A stretch of DNA of 50,264 nucleotides, taken from Paraphysomonas bandaiensis (lineage: Eukaryota > Chrysophyceae). Below the pieces are notes generated by a model that was not told the DNA's origin, searched no databases, and saw only the letters and a list, made by a program, of their open reading frames with translations. The position numbers and the translations under genes were made by a program. Shown here piece by piece: positions 10,923 through 21,387 of this stretch; the stretch's first letter is position 1, and the number at the start of each line of letters is the position of its first letter. The stretch covers positions 1-50,264 of the forward strand of contig CBFFRP010000422.1 of the NCBI GenBank assembly GCA_965644295.1, written 5' to 3'.

Positions 10923-11199
10923 TTTACACTAGATCACAGAGAGAATTTGTCGTAAGACTAGATAGATTTATTAGTATCGTTTACACGAAGTTGTGATAAC
11001 CAACACTAACTCATTATAATCCCTGCATAATATCCTACATATGCGAACCTCTCGTTACTGAACATATCTTGAACGATCAAACTATTTCAGTTTCTCAATA
11101 TCATCACAGCATTTGTACATCACTATATTTCACTGTATTCTCGTACATTGTCTTGAAGTGACATACTGAATATACTAGAATAAGATCCATATTCTAATA
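10906..11199 (-). repeat. 5' LTR of the copia element
   Basis: 294 bp, read as identical to the other LTR. Its final 17 sense-strand bases encode the start of gag-pol (ATGAGCATTTCTCAACA). Confidence 0.95.
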
Positions 11200-11672
11200 A
11201 GATGTAGTGCCCATTAATGGCCATTAATGGCAATATCCATTAGTTAGTATCCAGTTGTCAGCATCATGTGAGAATACGTGACAAGCCACGACCTTCCGGT
11301 GCATTATTAGTTATTAATATATTATATACCATAAAAATGGGGAAAGCAATGCGTCGCCATTAATGGCCATTAATGGTTACGCAAGCCTGCGTACAAGGGC
11401 CATCCTAACCCATAACACCTGATCCCTGCTAGGGGTGATGCTTTCCTGCCTTTTTCTATGCTAAATCTCTGAATCTATCTTTTAACTAAACATTTGCAAA
11501 ATATTTACACCATTATAGTGCTTAATTCTTCATAAGTTGTAGCAGTCAATTAATTTAAGTGTAATCTATCAACGAATTTAGAAATAGTGCTTTCCATATC
11601 AGACTTCTCTAATATAGATACCATACGATAAACAAATAATGCTCTGAAGTTGAAAGTAGCCCACTCCAAGAT

Positions 11673-13412
11673 TTAAACACGAGTCTTAGATCCAGAATCA
11701 ACCAATTGGTTGATAAGATTATCAGCAGTGTCACCAGATATTATTCTGTGCACGCGAACTTGTTAAAAGTCTCAGTGATGAAACACGTGAATCTACATAC
11801 CTTCTTCCTCTGGACGCAATTTCTTCCATAACAGCTAAACGCTTCCATTCAATATCATATTTGCGTTTATTACGCAGTTTTTCTGCAGCCATAGCTTCTG
11901 CTTGTGCTGTAGCTATCATGCCTATGACATTACATGAGTTTGGTCATCACGATGAAATTAAAAGTTATCAACTAGCACGTGTATGCACTATATATACACA
12001 TACCTTCTGCAGTATTACGTGCAGCGGCAAGACGAGACTTTGATTCAGTAACCATGGTTGCATAATCCTGATCGGCTTTAATTTTCATGGCATTACATTT
12101 AATGGTAGTACTCCTGATAAGCTCTTCAGCTTCGCGTTGTCCCTGTAAAAATATTAAGGTGCGCAATGTGGATATTATTCTATTCAACCGCACCTGGGAT
12201 TCGGCAACATCTTTGTCCCCTCTAGCTTTAGTGATGCGGGTTTCTGCAGCTGCACGCCTCTGAGTCTCACGCACCTGGAAAATAGAAGCGAAATTAATAT
12301 AAACAAACACTAGCAGCGTACATACCATGTTTTCTCCCCTCTGAACGTCTTCCATCTCTTTCATCTCAATCTCAAATATTTGACACTCGGCATTAAGTTC
12401 CTGGAGTTTCCGGCGGTTGTCTTTCCTCAGCGCTTCTAGTTTTCTAATTGAATCGTTTTCAATCAAGAGCTTCTTATTTTCTTGAGTTTTCTATGTTTAA
12501 TATGTTAAATAGGGATTATAGTGCGTATAATAGAAGCTGTACTACGTATAAAGATGACACGAATTTACATAACTAAACTCTTACCGATGCTCCATCAATT
12601 TTGGACTGAAAAGCAGTGGTCTTCTCCAGTTTAGATTGAAGAGCTGGGGGAAGCTTGACATCCGTCACCTGACGCATACTACCATAAACAAGTGGTATCA
12701 TGTAATATGTAAACAAAAACCTTGACATTCATCATACGGACACCAAAGTCCATCATTTTAGACTTCAAACTGTCCAGCATAGATACAGCGAACTCTTCTC
12801 TCAAATCATTTACCTTTCCACTACAGTATTACAAACGAAGGGGTCTATAAACTTTGCTGTATACCTTATTGTGGGTTACTCCATAAACCAGAGCACGTAT
12901 GGCTTCTTCTATTTTAGAGGACAAGTAATCGTTGAAATTGTATGCGCCAATTTTATAGACAAAGTCTGATGCTGCATCTTCACCACCCGATATGGAGAAC
13001 GTAATGGAGATATCAACAGTAACCATAACATTGTCTGCTGTTGGAACGTTATACGTCGGGGCGTCATAAGTAATTGCTGCCCTCGTTACAATGTGACTGA
13101 CACGGTCCCACGGCGACCAACACAGTTTGAGTCCTGGCAATAGTATTCCACGATTTTTACCCCATGATTGCCACAACACGTACGGTCCTGCAGGCACAGT
13201 AAAGTAGAGTTTGGGGAATATCGGAGGCTTTGGAACCAGAACGATACACTGCAGATGTACATATTAAGGACAGGATGATGGAGTTGACGGTGTTGTGAAC
13301 CAACCTGTTCACTGCCTTCTCTTTCATTAAAGTAGTAGTTTGCCCTGGATACATCCGATATGTTCCTTTGAACGAGCACTGTACGCGCTTTGCTGGAGGG
13401 TGTTGGTTGCAT
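11673..13412 (-). CDS. SPFH/band-7 (prohibitin-stomatin-flotillin) domain protein
   Basis: Nine exons on the minus strand: 13412-13305, 13248-12865, 12813-12721, 12668-12585, 12490-12326, 12274-12194, 12142-12004, 11921-11801, 11745-11673, giving 415 residues. All are GT-AG and in phase. Residues about 37-210 form a band-7/SPFH domain: CIVLVPKPPIFPKLYFTVPA, then strands with the family pattern ADNVMVTVDISITFSI and helix EEAIRALVYGVTHNKVNDLR. Residues 215-390 are a long Ala/Glu/Lys/Arg-rich coiled coil (EAEELI, AAARNTAEGMIATAQAEAMA), as in SPFH proteins that build ring or cage scaffolds on membranes. There is no clear N-terminal transmembrane segment, so attachment would be by hydrophobic patches or lipidation. 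Which subfamily it belongs to is unclear; it looks more like a flotillin/MVP-shoulder type than a true prohibitin. It is divergent from the DNAAF4-like gene. Confidence 0.8.
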
Positions 13413-13852
13413 GAGTCAATATTCAAGAAAATAATGCAATGATATACACACTGAAGTAAATAGACTCAATGCAGGTCTGTTCTGTAGATTCAGTGCCGTG
13501 ATTTGATACTCCTGCTGTGCAATCGGACTGTAGGGGGCTGCATGGTGCTGTACACGCACAGCACGCAAGAACTGGCGATAACTGTGACAGAATTCAGTAT
13601 TCCTTCTTCGCTGTATACCGGTGTATACCGGTATTCCTGTTGTAGTGACAGTGTATAACTGGTATACCGTTTAGTATACGGAGGTACAACTGCCTCTACG
13701 TCGTACGTATGCTCAGTGTAGTACAGTGTAGGCAGGTACTGCTGTACATGCTGAGAGCTGGAAGAGCGTGGCACAGTTGCAGTCTATCACAGTGCCCATA
13801 TAAACATACATACAGCCTCCTCTCACCCCGTTGAATTTAACTGCACCCCAGC
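13413..13852. promoter_or_regulatory. Divergent promoter region with GGTATACC palindromes
   Basis: 440 bp lie between the start codons of the SPFH and DNAAF4-like genes. At 13614-13634 there is a tandem TATACCGGTGTATACCGGTA and at 13661-13668 a GGTATACC palindrome. The same palindrome occurs twice in the other divergent region at 30729-30745. A shared regulatory site is possible but not shown. Confidence 0.4.
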
Positions 13853-15912
13853 ATGCCATTGACAGGTACCTACGAGTGGTCGGAGAAGAAGGACCTTATC
13901 CAGGTCTCTGTCCCTCTGAAGGGCGTGGCTCCCGCTAAGGTGGATATTATAGGTACACATATATAACCCTATGAGCTGTGTATGTATATATGACACATCT
14001 CTTCGTGTGTAGCCACATCGTCGACACTGAAGATTAACTACTCGCCGTACCTTATCGATATTGTGCTGCACGGAGTTATAGACTCCCAGCGACATAAAGC
14101 ACGAGTGAAGAATGGCAGCCTTATTGTTACACTGTACAAAGCCACTGCAGGGTTATGGGGGGCATTGGAGTTGTCTGATGAGGCTGAAGCAAAGCAAGTG
14201 CGTAAGGATGCTGTTGAGAAACAGCATGTTTTGGATGAAGAACTTGCTGAGAAGCGCAAGGACCGTAGAATAGCGGATGAAAGGCTTTCCACAAGGAAGC
14301 AAATGGCACTCGAAGAAGCCGAGAGAAACCGTTTAGAGTCAAAGAAAGAGGAAGAGAAAAAGATTGCAGAAGAAGATATGTATGCTACTTTTTCTAAAAT
14401 GCAGAGTTCAAGTGCATCCAGCGCGAGCAGCCCTGCAACGGCCACTCATGCTTCCCAAACTCTGCGAAAGATAGATGAAGAGATGGATTTAGATGATATC
14501 GATGAAGGTGAAGAAACTTTAGAAGAAACTTTAGAAGAACCTGCAGAGGAAATTTATTCTTCACACTACGAGCATGCGCCATGTGTTCTTAAAAGCAAAG
14601 AAGTAGAGAAGGAAGATGTCGACGCGGATATTAAGTACATTCCTCCGCCAAGACGCCCTGTAGGAGCCGAAGGGACTGCATCAGTGGGGATAAATTTTAC
14701 CCCTCGGGTGTTTCCTACTCCAATGAGAGAGTCTAAGCAGGCAGAAGAGGAAGATTGGGTGGCAAAAAACCGCAAGCATCTGAAGAAGCACGGTCAGCTT
14801 GGAAAGAATTTGACTAAAGGTCAGTATGAAGTTGCACTGATTGAGCGCCTCCTTCAGTTTGCTTAATATCATAAATGGTGCAAATAGAGTATACTATTAT
14901 TATTATTATTATGTATTTTTCTCAATCACATTGGGTAGGTAATGGGGTCGATATTAGCGAAGAAGATCCAGCGTGGCTGAAAGCCAAAGGGGACGACTTT
15001 TTCCGCGGGGGAGACTATCGATCCGCTATTAATGCATACAGTTCCGCCCTGGATGTCGACGAGAAAATGATATCATGTTTATCTAACCGCTCAATGTGTT
15101 ATTTAAAACTTGGAGCTGCTGCGGATTGTCGCGGGGATTGTGAAGATGGAATCGCTTTGCTGCGACAGGTTATATCAGACGACTCATCACTTCCGACTGA
15201 ACTTGTGAGCGCTCACAAGTCATTGGTGAAGCTTTTGCTCCGCAAAGGTATATCGAATTGTCAGTTGGGTTCTTTTGCTGGTGCCGTGGAGGATTACGAA
15301 CAGGGACTCCAAGTTCTCGAGGACATGGCGAGAGGAGATAAGTCACTTGTTGCGATGATTGAGTCTACGCGAAAAGATTTAGACAAGCTGCGGTTATTAC
15401 ATCAAGCTGATGTTTTAAAGAAAAAGGGAGATGCAGTTTTTGCGGACGGAGATCTCGGTTCTGCTCTTGGATTGTACTCCGAAGCACTTGAGGCTGCTCC
15501 GATGCACGTGGGATGCCTTTCTAACCGCGCTGCCTGTAAAATTGCCTCTAAAGACTTTAGCGGGTGTGTTGCTGACTGCAGTGCGGCATTAGCTACAATG
15601 GAAAGCCCATATGGTGGAAACAAGGGAGGATCAGCAGTTGAAAGCCTAGGTGCTGGAGCGATAAGTATGATGACCGCCATTCTTCCCCCTGAGGGAAGCG
15701 ATAGGAGAAAGGGTTGGTTCCTCAAAACTCTTGTCAGACGAGGAGCTGCTTACGCTCAGATGCGCATGATAGATGAGGCCATTGCAGACTATGGGAAAGC
15801 ATGCGCGATGGACCCAACCAATGACACCCTTAAAACAGACTTGAATAATTTAACCAATTTCAGAGCGGGTCAGCGCAATGCGCAACAGTCCAGCTTACGG
15901 AGTGATACGTAA
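13853..15912 (+). CDS. DNAAF4: DNAAF4/DYX1C1-like axonemal dynein assembly factor (CS + TPR)
   Basis: Three exons: 13853-13952, 14013-14819, 14939-15912, giving 626 residues; both introns are GT-AG and in phase. Residues 1-90 are a p23-like CS domain (MPLTGTYEWSEKKDLIQVSV ... NGSLIVTLYKA). A charged helix follows (about 95-150), then an acidic linker, and at about 260 the family signature INFTPRVFPTPMRES followed by QAEEEDW, as in human DYX1C1. The C-terminal half holds TPR repeats starting PAWLKAKGDDFFRGGDYRSA. DNAAF4 acts in the cytoplasm with HSP90/HSP70 to preassemble outer and inner dynein arms. Human DNAAF4 is about 420 residues; this one has a longer linker and a second TPR block (about 465-605). 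An in-frame reading without the last intron stops at 14866, so splicing is required to join the CS and TPR halves. It is evidence for a ciliated host. Confidence 0.88.
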
Positions 15913-16668
15913 TAAATATGTATTTTTATTCATTTTAAATTTAAAAGTTTTTGAATTATAGCCGAATGAAGAAAATAGAAGTTAAAGGCGCCAGTATATG
16001 ACTTTAATGACTGTCTAAGATTGTAGAGTATTGTCTAATCCACATAGCAAGTTGTATTGGACGATGAGAAATGCTTCCTAGCTGAGTTTTGCTTACTGGG
16101 TCTAAATATTAATTTTAATTTATTGTTGCAATAATAATATTCCAACGTAATTCATTGTAGTAAAAAGCTCAAGACTTTGGTATACCGAGTGATAACCCAA
16201 TGCATTACAACATGGTATCATTATATCAAACTCGAAGTGAAAAAGTACCTATATCTATGCTCTTCGTTAAAAGTCACGCTAAAAATGCAACATGGATAAT
16301 AGCAGATTTAAAAATTAGATTAAGCGTATGATAATATTAATATTGTAGAAGTAGACTGTGCCGAGCCTAAAATCAAGTATTTTATAGTTGTATAGCCGTA
16401 TTATTGTCTACAGTGTTGATATATCATATATATCAGTGATCAGTGACCATACGAATACGAATGTGGGACAGGGACATAATTATTAATTGAGTATATATAT
16501 ACATTACACTCCACGAGCACATCTTTTTCGTCATTTTATGTGTGTGCTATGGTATACAACTATTAGTGTAAAATATTTCCAGTGCTGCTTCCACGTCTAA
16601 GGTATTGTGTAAAGCACCATCTCCACACTGACATTGAATATGAGTGCGATTCAAACCCTCGAAATCAA
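15913..16668. other. Convergent intergenic region, no gene seen
   Basis: AT-rich DNA between two convergent genes. No coding region, RNA gene or strong repeat was found. It should contain both 3' untranslated regions. Confidence 0.5.
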
Positions 16669-18195
16669 TCAGCTGTTCCAGTCTTCATCCTCCGACAAAT
16701 CATTTCTCTCCTCCGCGGAACTTTCTTCAGCATAACTGACTCTTCGACGCTGCCTTGCACTACTTCGTTTGCTCTTTTTCATATCTCCGAAATTCGTCAT
16801 TCCATCCGAGTACAAATCGTCTTCCGAATCCCCTGTGATGTTCGTCTTTGATGAAGAGGTCTTCTTTTTGTTTCTCGCAACGGTTGTGGTGCGCAGTTTT
16901 GGTTTTCCTGTCATTTTGCTGCTGGACTCGTCAGCAGTGCCATCACTATCACTAAGAATTACTACATCATTATCCATGCTTTTCCCAACAGAAAGCCGTT
17001 TGTTCACGAGCCTCCGCGATAAAGGTTGAGCGTCACTACCGTCACCGGCTTCACATTCGAGTGTTACTATATCCGCTTTCTTCGCGTTTATTATTTCCGG
17101 GGATATTGATGTGCGTGCTCTCTTCCGAGTGCCACTTTTTTGTTTCTTTGGGTTGCATACGAAATCAATCAAATTTTCATCCTCCTCCGTATCACTATCG
17201 GGTTCAGCATAACACTGTTTCCTAACTGCCGCAGAGCGACTGGACCGCCTTCCCCCTACATGTGAGTAATACTTAGTTTACCACTAATATATTTTACGAC
17301 ATACCGACGCCAGTTTGAGAATGCGTATTTATATCCTGCGATGCAGCAATATCTGTACGTAATATATACGTTACTCAATATTAGATGATAACGATCGTAC
17401 CATCAAAATCACCGTCGCTACCGTAATCTGAGGGGCTCGCCTCTCCTGCCCCAACGGAGGAGGCAACTACAACAGATGTCATCTAACCATATACAAAATA
17501 TAATCGTTCATACCTGAAGACGCGGTTGCCGTCCGACTCATCATGCTGCCCGTGACACGCACAGCCTCGGGATGGGACATTGAACTACATCCAAAGCTCG
17601 TCAACCATTGTCGGCTTTCAGAGGCTACATTATCTTCCGCACCACCATTCAAATCAGCATCAAGTGACCTGACTGATGTACTAAACGGTACAATTTTATA
17701 TCCCTGTCATTACAGTCACAGCAGTCTCCACAAATAATAGTTCTGATGAAACTAACCATATCGAACACCAAAGCACGAGAAGTAATGTCCTGGCAAAGAG
17801 ATTGATTCTTTCTTGGCTGCAGATCTATCGCCATAAACAGAGTAGACATTTCCTGGAACCGCCCCTGGAATCTAATCTCACCCTGCGAGCACGTGACCCC
17901 ATCAACTGCATGCACAACAGTGCGCACCTTCTCAGTGTCCAGCACAAGCTCAGGAGCACTCGTGTTGTAATTATCAATATAGCCGAAGCTTCCCTCCGCG
18001 CCCTTTAGAAAAGAAAACTCTGCCGGGAGAATAATCATCACATTCTTCGACTTCCCTCTGCGCGAAATGTCCTGACCATTACACTTCAACAGAGCTGATG
18101 CCCGTTACAACACACACACTTATCACATAAGACGTACCATCACTCAACACCAGTGAGTGCTCAGAGGAAGGAGGAGTCGATACCACAGATGCCAT
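16669..18195 (-). CDS. Acidic Ser/Lys-rich nuclear-type protein, possibly BIN4-like
   Basis: Six exons on the minus strand: 18195-18138, 18094-17757, 17703-17514, 17466-17401, 17352-17305, 17255-16669, giving 428 residues; all GT-AG and in phase. Residues about 20-130 form a compact beta-rich domain (LLKCNGQDI, NVMIILPAEF, GAEGSFGYIDN, PELVLDTEKV, GRFQEMSTLFMAIDLQP). The remainder is disordered and alternates acidic and basic clusters, with probable nuclear localisation signals (TRKRAR, RNKKK, KKSKR, RQRRR), a SUMO-interaction-like VVILSDSD, and an acidic end SEDEDWNS. The general shape (small beta domain plus charged tail) reminds me of plant BIN4, a topoisomerase VI partner, but I see no decisive motif and hold this loosely. 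A nuclear, DNA- or chromatin-associated role is the safest inference. A 590 bp tetranucleotide array begins 31 bp upstream of its start codon. Confidence 0.65.
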
Positions 18196-18222
18196 TTGAC
18201 AGCAAGAATTTTAACAATAGCA

Positions 18223-18225
<3 letters not shown>

Positions 18226-18255
<30 letters not shown>

Positions 18256-18814
18256 TGTATGTATGTATGTATGTATGTATGTATGTATGTATGTATGTAT
18301 GTATGTATGTATGTATGTATGTATGTATGTATGTATGTATGTATGTATGTATGTATGTATGTATGTATGTATGTATGTATGTATGTATGTATGTATGTGT
18401 GTGTAAGTATGTATGTATGTATGTATGTATGTATGTATGTATGTATGTATGTATGTATGTATGTATGTATGTATGTATGTATGTATGTATGTATGTATGT
18501 ATGTATGTATGTATGTATGTATGTATGTGTGTATGTATGTGTGTATGTATGTGTGTATGTATGTATGTATGTATGTATGTATGTATGTATGTATGTATGT
18601 ATGTATGTATGTATGTATGTATGTATGTATGTATGTATGTATGTATGTATGTATGTATGTATGTATGTATCATGTATGTATGTATGTATGTATGTATGTA
18701 TGTATGTATGTATGTATGTATGTATGTATGTATGTATGTATGTATGTATGTATGTATGTATGTATGTATGTATGTATGTATGTATGTATGTATGTATGTA
18801 TGTATGTATGTATG
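18226..18814. repeat. (TATG)n tetranucleotide microsatellite, 589 bp
   Basis: Longest array in the window. It contains a TGTGTGTAAG interruption near 18397, three evenly spaced TGTG variants near 18527-18552 that suggest a small 12 bp higher-order repeat, and a phase shift at TATCATG near 18669. It lies directly upstream of the minus-strand start at 18195. Confidence 0.97.
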
Positions 18815-19019
18815 CGTTCCTACACTGCTGTATGCGGTACAGCACTACACGATACTGTTTTTTTGGAAGAGAGTGTTTGCGACGTACCAAAACCAACTTT
18901 CCGTAGGAATAGCTGCGGTGCTGTACGTTGTACTGAATCGGAATCCTGTAGCTGTAAGTCTGATTTCTTCGGCTTCGAAAGCAGAGGAGCTCACTGCGTA
19001 AGCATGTGATTAGACAGAG

Positions 19020-20061
19020 TATTAAGTATATGAGCTATGGGAAAAGTGCTACGGTCTCTGTACCGATACTCAAGTGTTGAACCACCTCCATGTCAAAAGT
19101 ACAGCCCCTTGTGCTGAGTTACGAAGGGGGGGCTCTAGTAAAGCCATTTGGATTTTCATTTTTTGGACCCTAATTATGAAGAAAACGAAGTTGGAAGATT
19201 TGTGGACTTCGATCACTATTTCCTCGAATGAAGTGCTGGCAGAGTCTGTATTCGTATATACGGTCATATGCTTAGACTAACTTGAGTATGCTTGACACAC
19301 TGGCCCCTTCAGATCACACTCTCATCTCATATTTATAGAGATAAGTGACATGAATCCTCATGGTGGCCTCCCACCATTAGCAGCACGATGCAAGCGACCC
19401 GCCCCCTCCATAATAATATAGTTGCAACAGTGATGAAAGCGACTATGACAGGAAATATGCCTGTATCAGTACCTGAAAAAATGGTTGTTAATACGCTTTG
19501 GGGGCACCTGAGCAGACCATCAGGGCAGCCGCCAAATCCCTCCCTGGCCTTAATACTCCTCAAAGCAGGATGGTCTACACACTTGAGGAACGTCTGGCTA
19601 CCCTAAAAGCCCGTGTTGATGGGGATTTGATGGCAGTGAAGTTCTACCTCCATGACCAAGCCAGTTATGAGTATAGTCGAAGCGAAAATTTAAAATTCGC
19701 AGTGCAATACTGCCAGCAATATGCTGTCTGTGTGGCGAATGGGGGGATCGCACGAATCAGTCTGAATGACTCAGGAAGGCCAAATGCAGGAAGAACGTAT
19801 TAAAGTATAACTTCTTCTCACCGAAGGATTATGACTGGGCGGAGAACACCAGACCACCAATTAGCAAGACTTTTGAGGTTCAGGCGTGCGGAGGCTGCAT
19901 ATCCGACGCGGCAAAAGCACTATGGCTCGGATTTGCTCATATTGTTGACTGCATCCACACAGGCACTCTCTAAGGGTGGGCCTGGTGGAGAGGATGCTGA
20001 AGACTGGGGCGAGATCGGTTTCGACCCATGGGGAAGGGTTTACAAAAAAATTAGCCTATGA
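19020..20061 (+). pseudogene. Broken protein-coding relic, unrecognised
   Basis: Several overlapping plus-strand frames look protein-like but each is cut by stops and needs shifts to join: a frame around 19388-19500 passes into the frame with SLPGLNTPQSRMVYTLEERL, which runs to 19803, then another frame reads NFFSPKDYDWAENTRPP and CGGCISDAAKALWLGFAHIV before stopping near 19975. Composition is richer in G and C than the flanks. This is what a decayed transposon or gag-like ORF would look like, but I do not recognise a domain. A spliced minus-strand gene across the same DNA (Met at 20301) is a weaker alternative. Confidence 0.3.
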
Positions 20062-20301
20062 AAAGAGACTGCAAATGAGAAGGCTAAGAATACCCTCATG
20101 AATCAGCAGTTGGTATACAAGCGCGTCATAGAATCTTTCCGCGAAATTCCCACCTTCAATTGGAGATATCCCCAAGGCATTGATAACCGTACTCCTCAGG
20201 TCATCTGAATTTATCATACCTGATTGCATTATTGGAGTCGCCGATGAAGGTACGGTTAGCAGTCTGAATTTAGTGGATGGAGGCCTTGTATGTGACACCA
20301 T

Positions 20302-20804
20302 GGTGTGAGCAATTTGTGTATGCTTTATTTTTATCTTTTCGATTAGCTTTAATTTTTATATTATAAACTAGCTTGAGTAGTTTATCTTTTCGAATATTAT
20401 ATATTAATTTGATTCACTGAGTGTAAACACTTCTATATTAGGGCAAGTTAAGAATGCCAGCCAAGTAGTTGCTGATGGGTAGTTGAACGGTGTCTCAGTG
20501 TCCTACTATATCATACATATATACAAATACTATTAAGAGTCATTGATTCACGTATATCCCTTAACGCGTGAATACTAACACATGTATACAATGAAATACC
20601 AAAGTGACTGAATAATTACCAAGCTATACATTATACGCGACTGTGCAAGATACGCTCATGTGTGTGGTGCTAACGCTCTGCTCAAAAGTGTCTTGCTATT
20701 ATACTATTAGGCCTTATCATTATCTCTAATAATATCAAGTGTATCCTTACTAAATACCAAGACTAACCTTAAATCTTATTTAATACGACTGTAACGGGGC
20801 TCTA
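20302..20804. other. Gene-poor AT-rich stretch
   Basis: No coding region or RNA gene seen. It ends at the 12 bp target duplication AACGGGGCTCTA (20793-20804) of repeat copy A. Confidence 0.5.
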
Positions 20805-21375
20805 GTAGTGAATGTCTGATTTTTAGCAATAGGCGTGTAAGAGTCAGAACTAGTGTAGCAAAATTCTAACTAACTATTGCTTAACTCTGATATCTGATAT
20901 CTGATATCCTGCTATTTTGCGCTACACGAAAGCTGCTTGTGCGTCACCGCAAGCACCGAGATGCAACCACTTTCGCACTCTGTCCTTAAGGTGAACTAGT
21001 CCGGCTGCTTGACTTCAGCAGGCAGTTCAATACCCCGGATTCCTGTTTAGTCGTCAAGGCCCAAAGAAGTCAACACACCCATCACACAACGCCAATACAC
21101 GTCATACACTACTATCTCTTGGAGGTACATCATGCCTGAGCATACTAGAGTATTCACTCATAACTATATATAACTATACAACATTACTATACAAGTTGTA
21201 CCACACAAGCATCAGGATATGAGTGGGCACAATAAAATAATATATATTGTGATGTTATCTGCTGGTGACTATTATAATATATAATATGCGACTCACACTA
21301 GTTTTCCGGAGAAATATCTCCGGTGCGTATCCCCTATAACACCACGAAAAAGTGTGAGCCCGACTTTGTTGAGGG
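20805..21375 (+). repeat. Copy A of a ~0.5 kb dispersed element with 12 bp target duplication
   Basis: Runs from GTAGTGAATGTCTGATTTTT to CGACTTTGTTGAGGG (571 bp) and is flanked by a perfect 12 bp direct repeat AACGGGGCTCTA at 20793-20804 and 21376-21387. No terminal inverted repeats, no poly(A) tail and no ORF. Two inverted copies in this window (22684-23195 and 28603-29164) share the same ends and internal blocks. It contains a local GATATCTGATATCTGATATC triplication near 20890. The variable 9-12 bp duplications suggest retroposition rather than cut-and-paste movement. Confidence 0.85.
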
Positions 21376-21387
21376 AACGGGGCTCTA

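Larger units (their letters stand above)
5692..11199 (-). mobile_element. Intact Ty1/copia LTR retrotransposon
   Basis: Full element of 5,508 bp on the minus strand: 5' LTR 10906-11199, primer binding site 10891-10905, one long gag-pol ORF, polypurine tract 5986-5994, 3' LTR 5692-5985. The LTRs are both 294 bp and read identical, so insertion is recent. The 5 bp duplication AGATG flanks it perfectly. It sits inside the hAT-like MITE. On the sense strand the LTR begins TATTAG and ends CTCAACA, so the usual TG start is TA here, although the duplication fixes the boundary. A diverged solo LTR of the same family lies at 27885-28157. Confidence 0.97.
5591..11389. mobile_element. hAT-like MITE, split by a nested copia element
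   Basis: The outer ends are inverted repeats of roughly 50 bp: left CAGGCTTGCGTAACCATTAA at 5591, right its reverse complement ending at 11389. The element is flanked by an 8 bp direct repeat CGTACAAG at 5583-5590 and 11390-11397. An 8 bp duplication with termini beginning CAGG is the hallmark of the hAT superfamily. Removing the copia insertion and one of its 5 bp duplications leaves about 286 bp with no coding capacity, so this is a non-autonomous element. Its arms carry repeated CCATTAATGG palindromes. A hAT transposase encoded elsewhere would be needed to move it. Confidence 0.85.

Noticed and set aside
14875-15912. Separate TPR gene starting MVQIEYTIIIII
   Set aside because: That start lies in intron sequence. 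Splicing 14819 to 14939 joins the TPR half to the CS half exactly as in DNAAF4.
18144-19009. ORFs up to 282 residues through the second tetranucleotide array
   Set aside because: Same microsatellite artefact. The unique ends show no protein character.
19333-20301. Spliced minus-strand gene starting at the Met at 20301 with a hydrophobic segment near 19440
   Set aside because: The frames need several weak splice sites and no domain emerges. The plus-strand relic explains the same DNA about as well.
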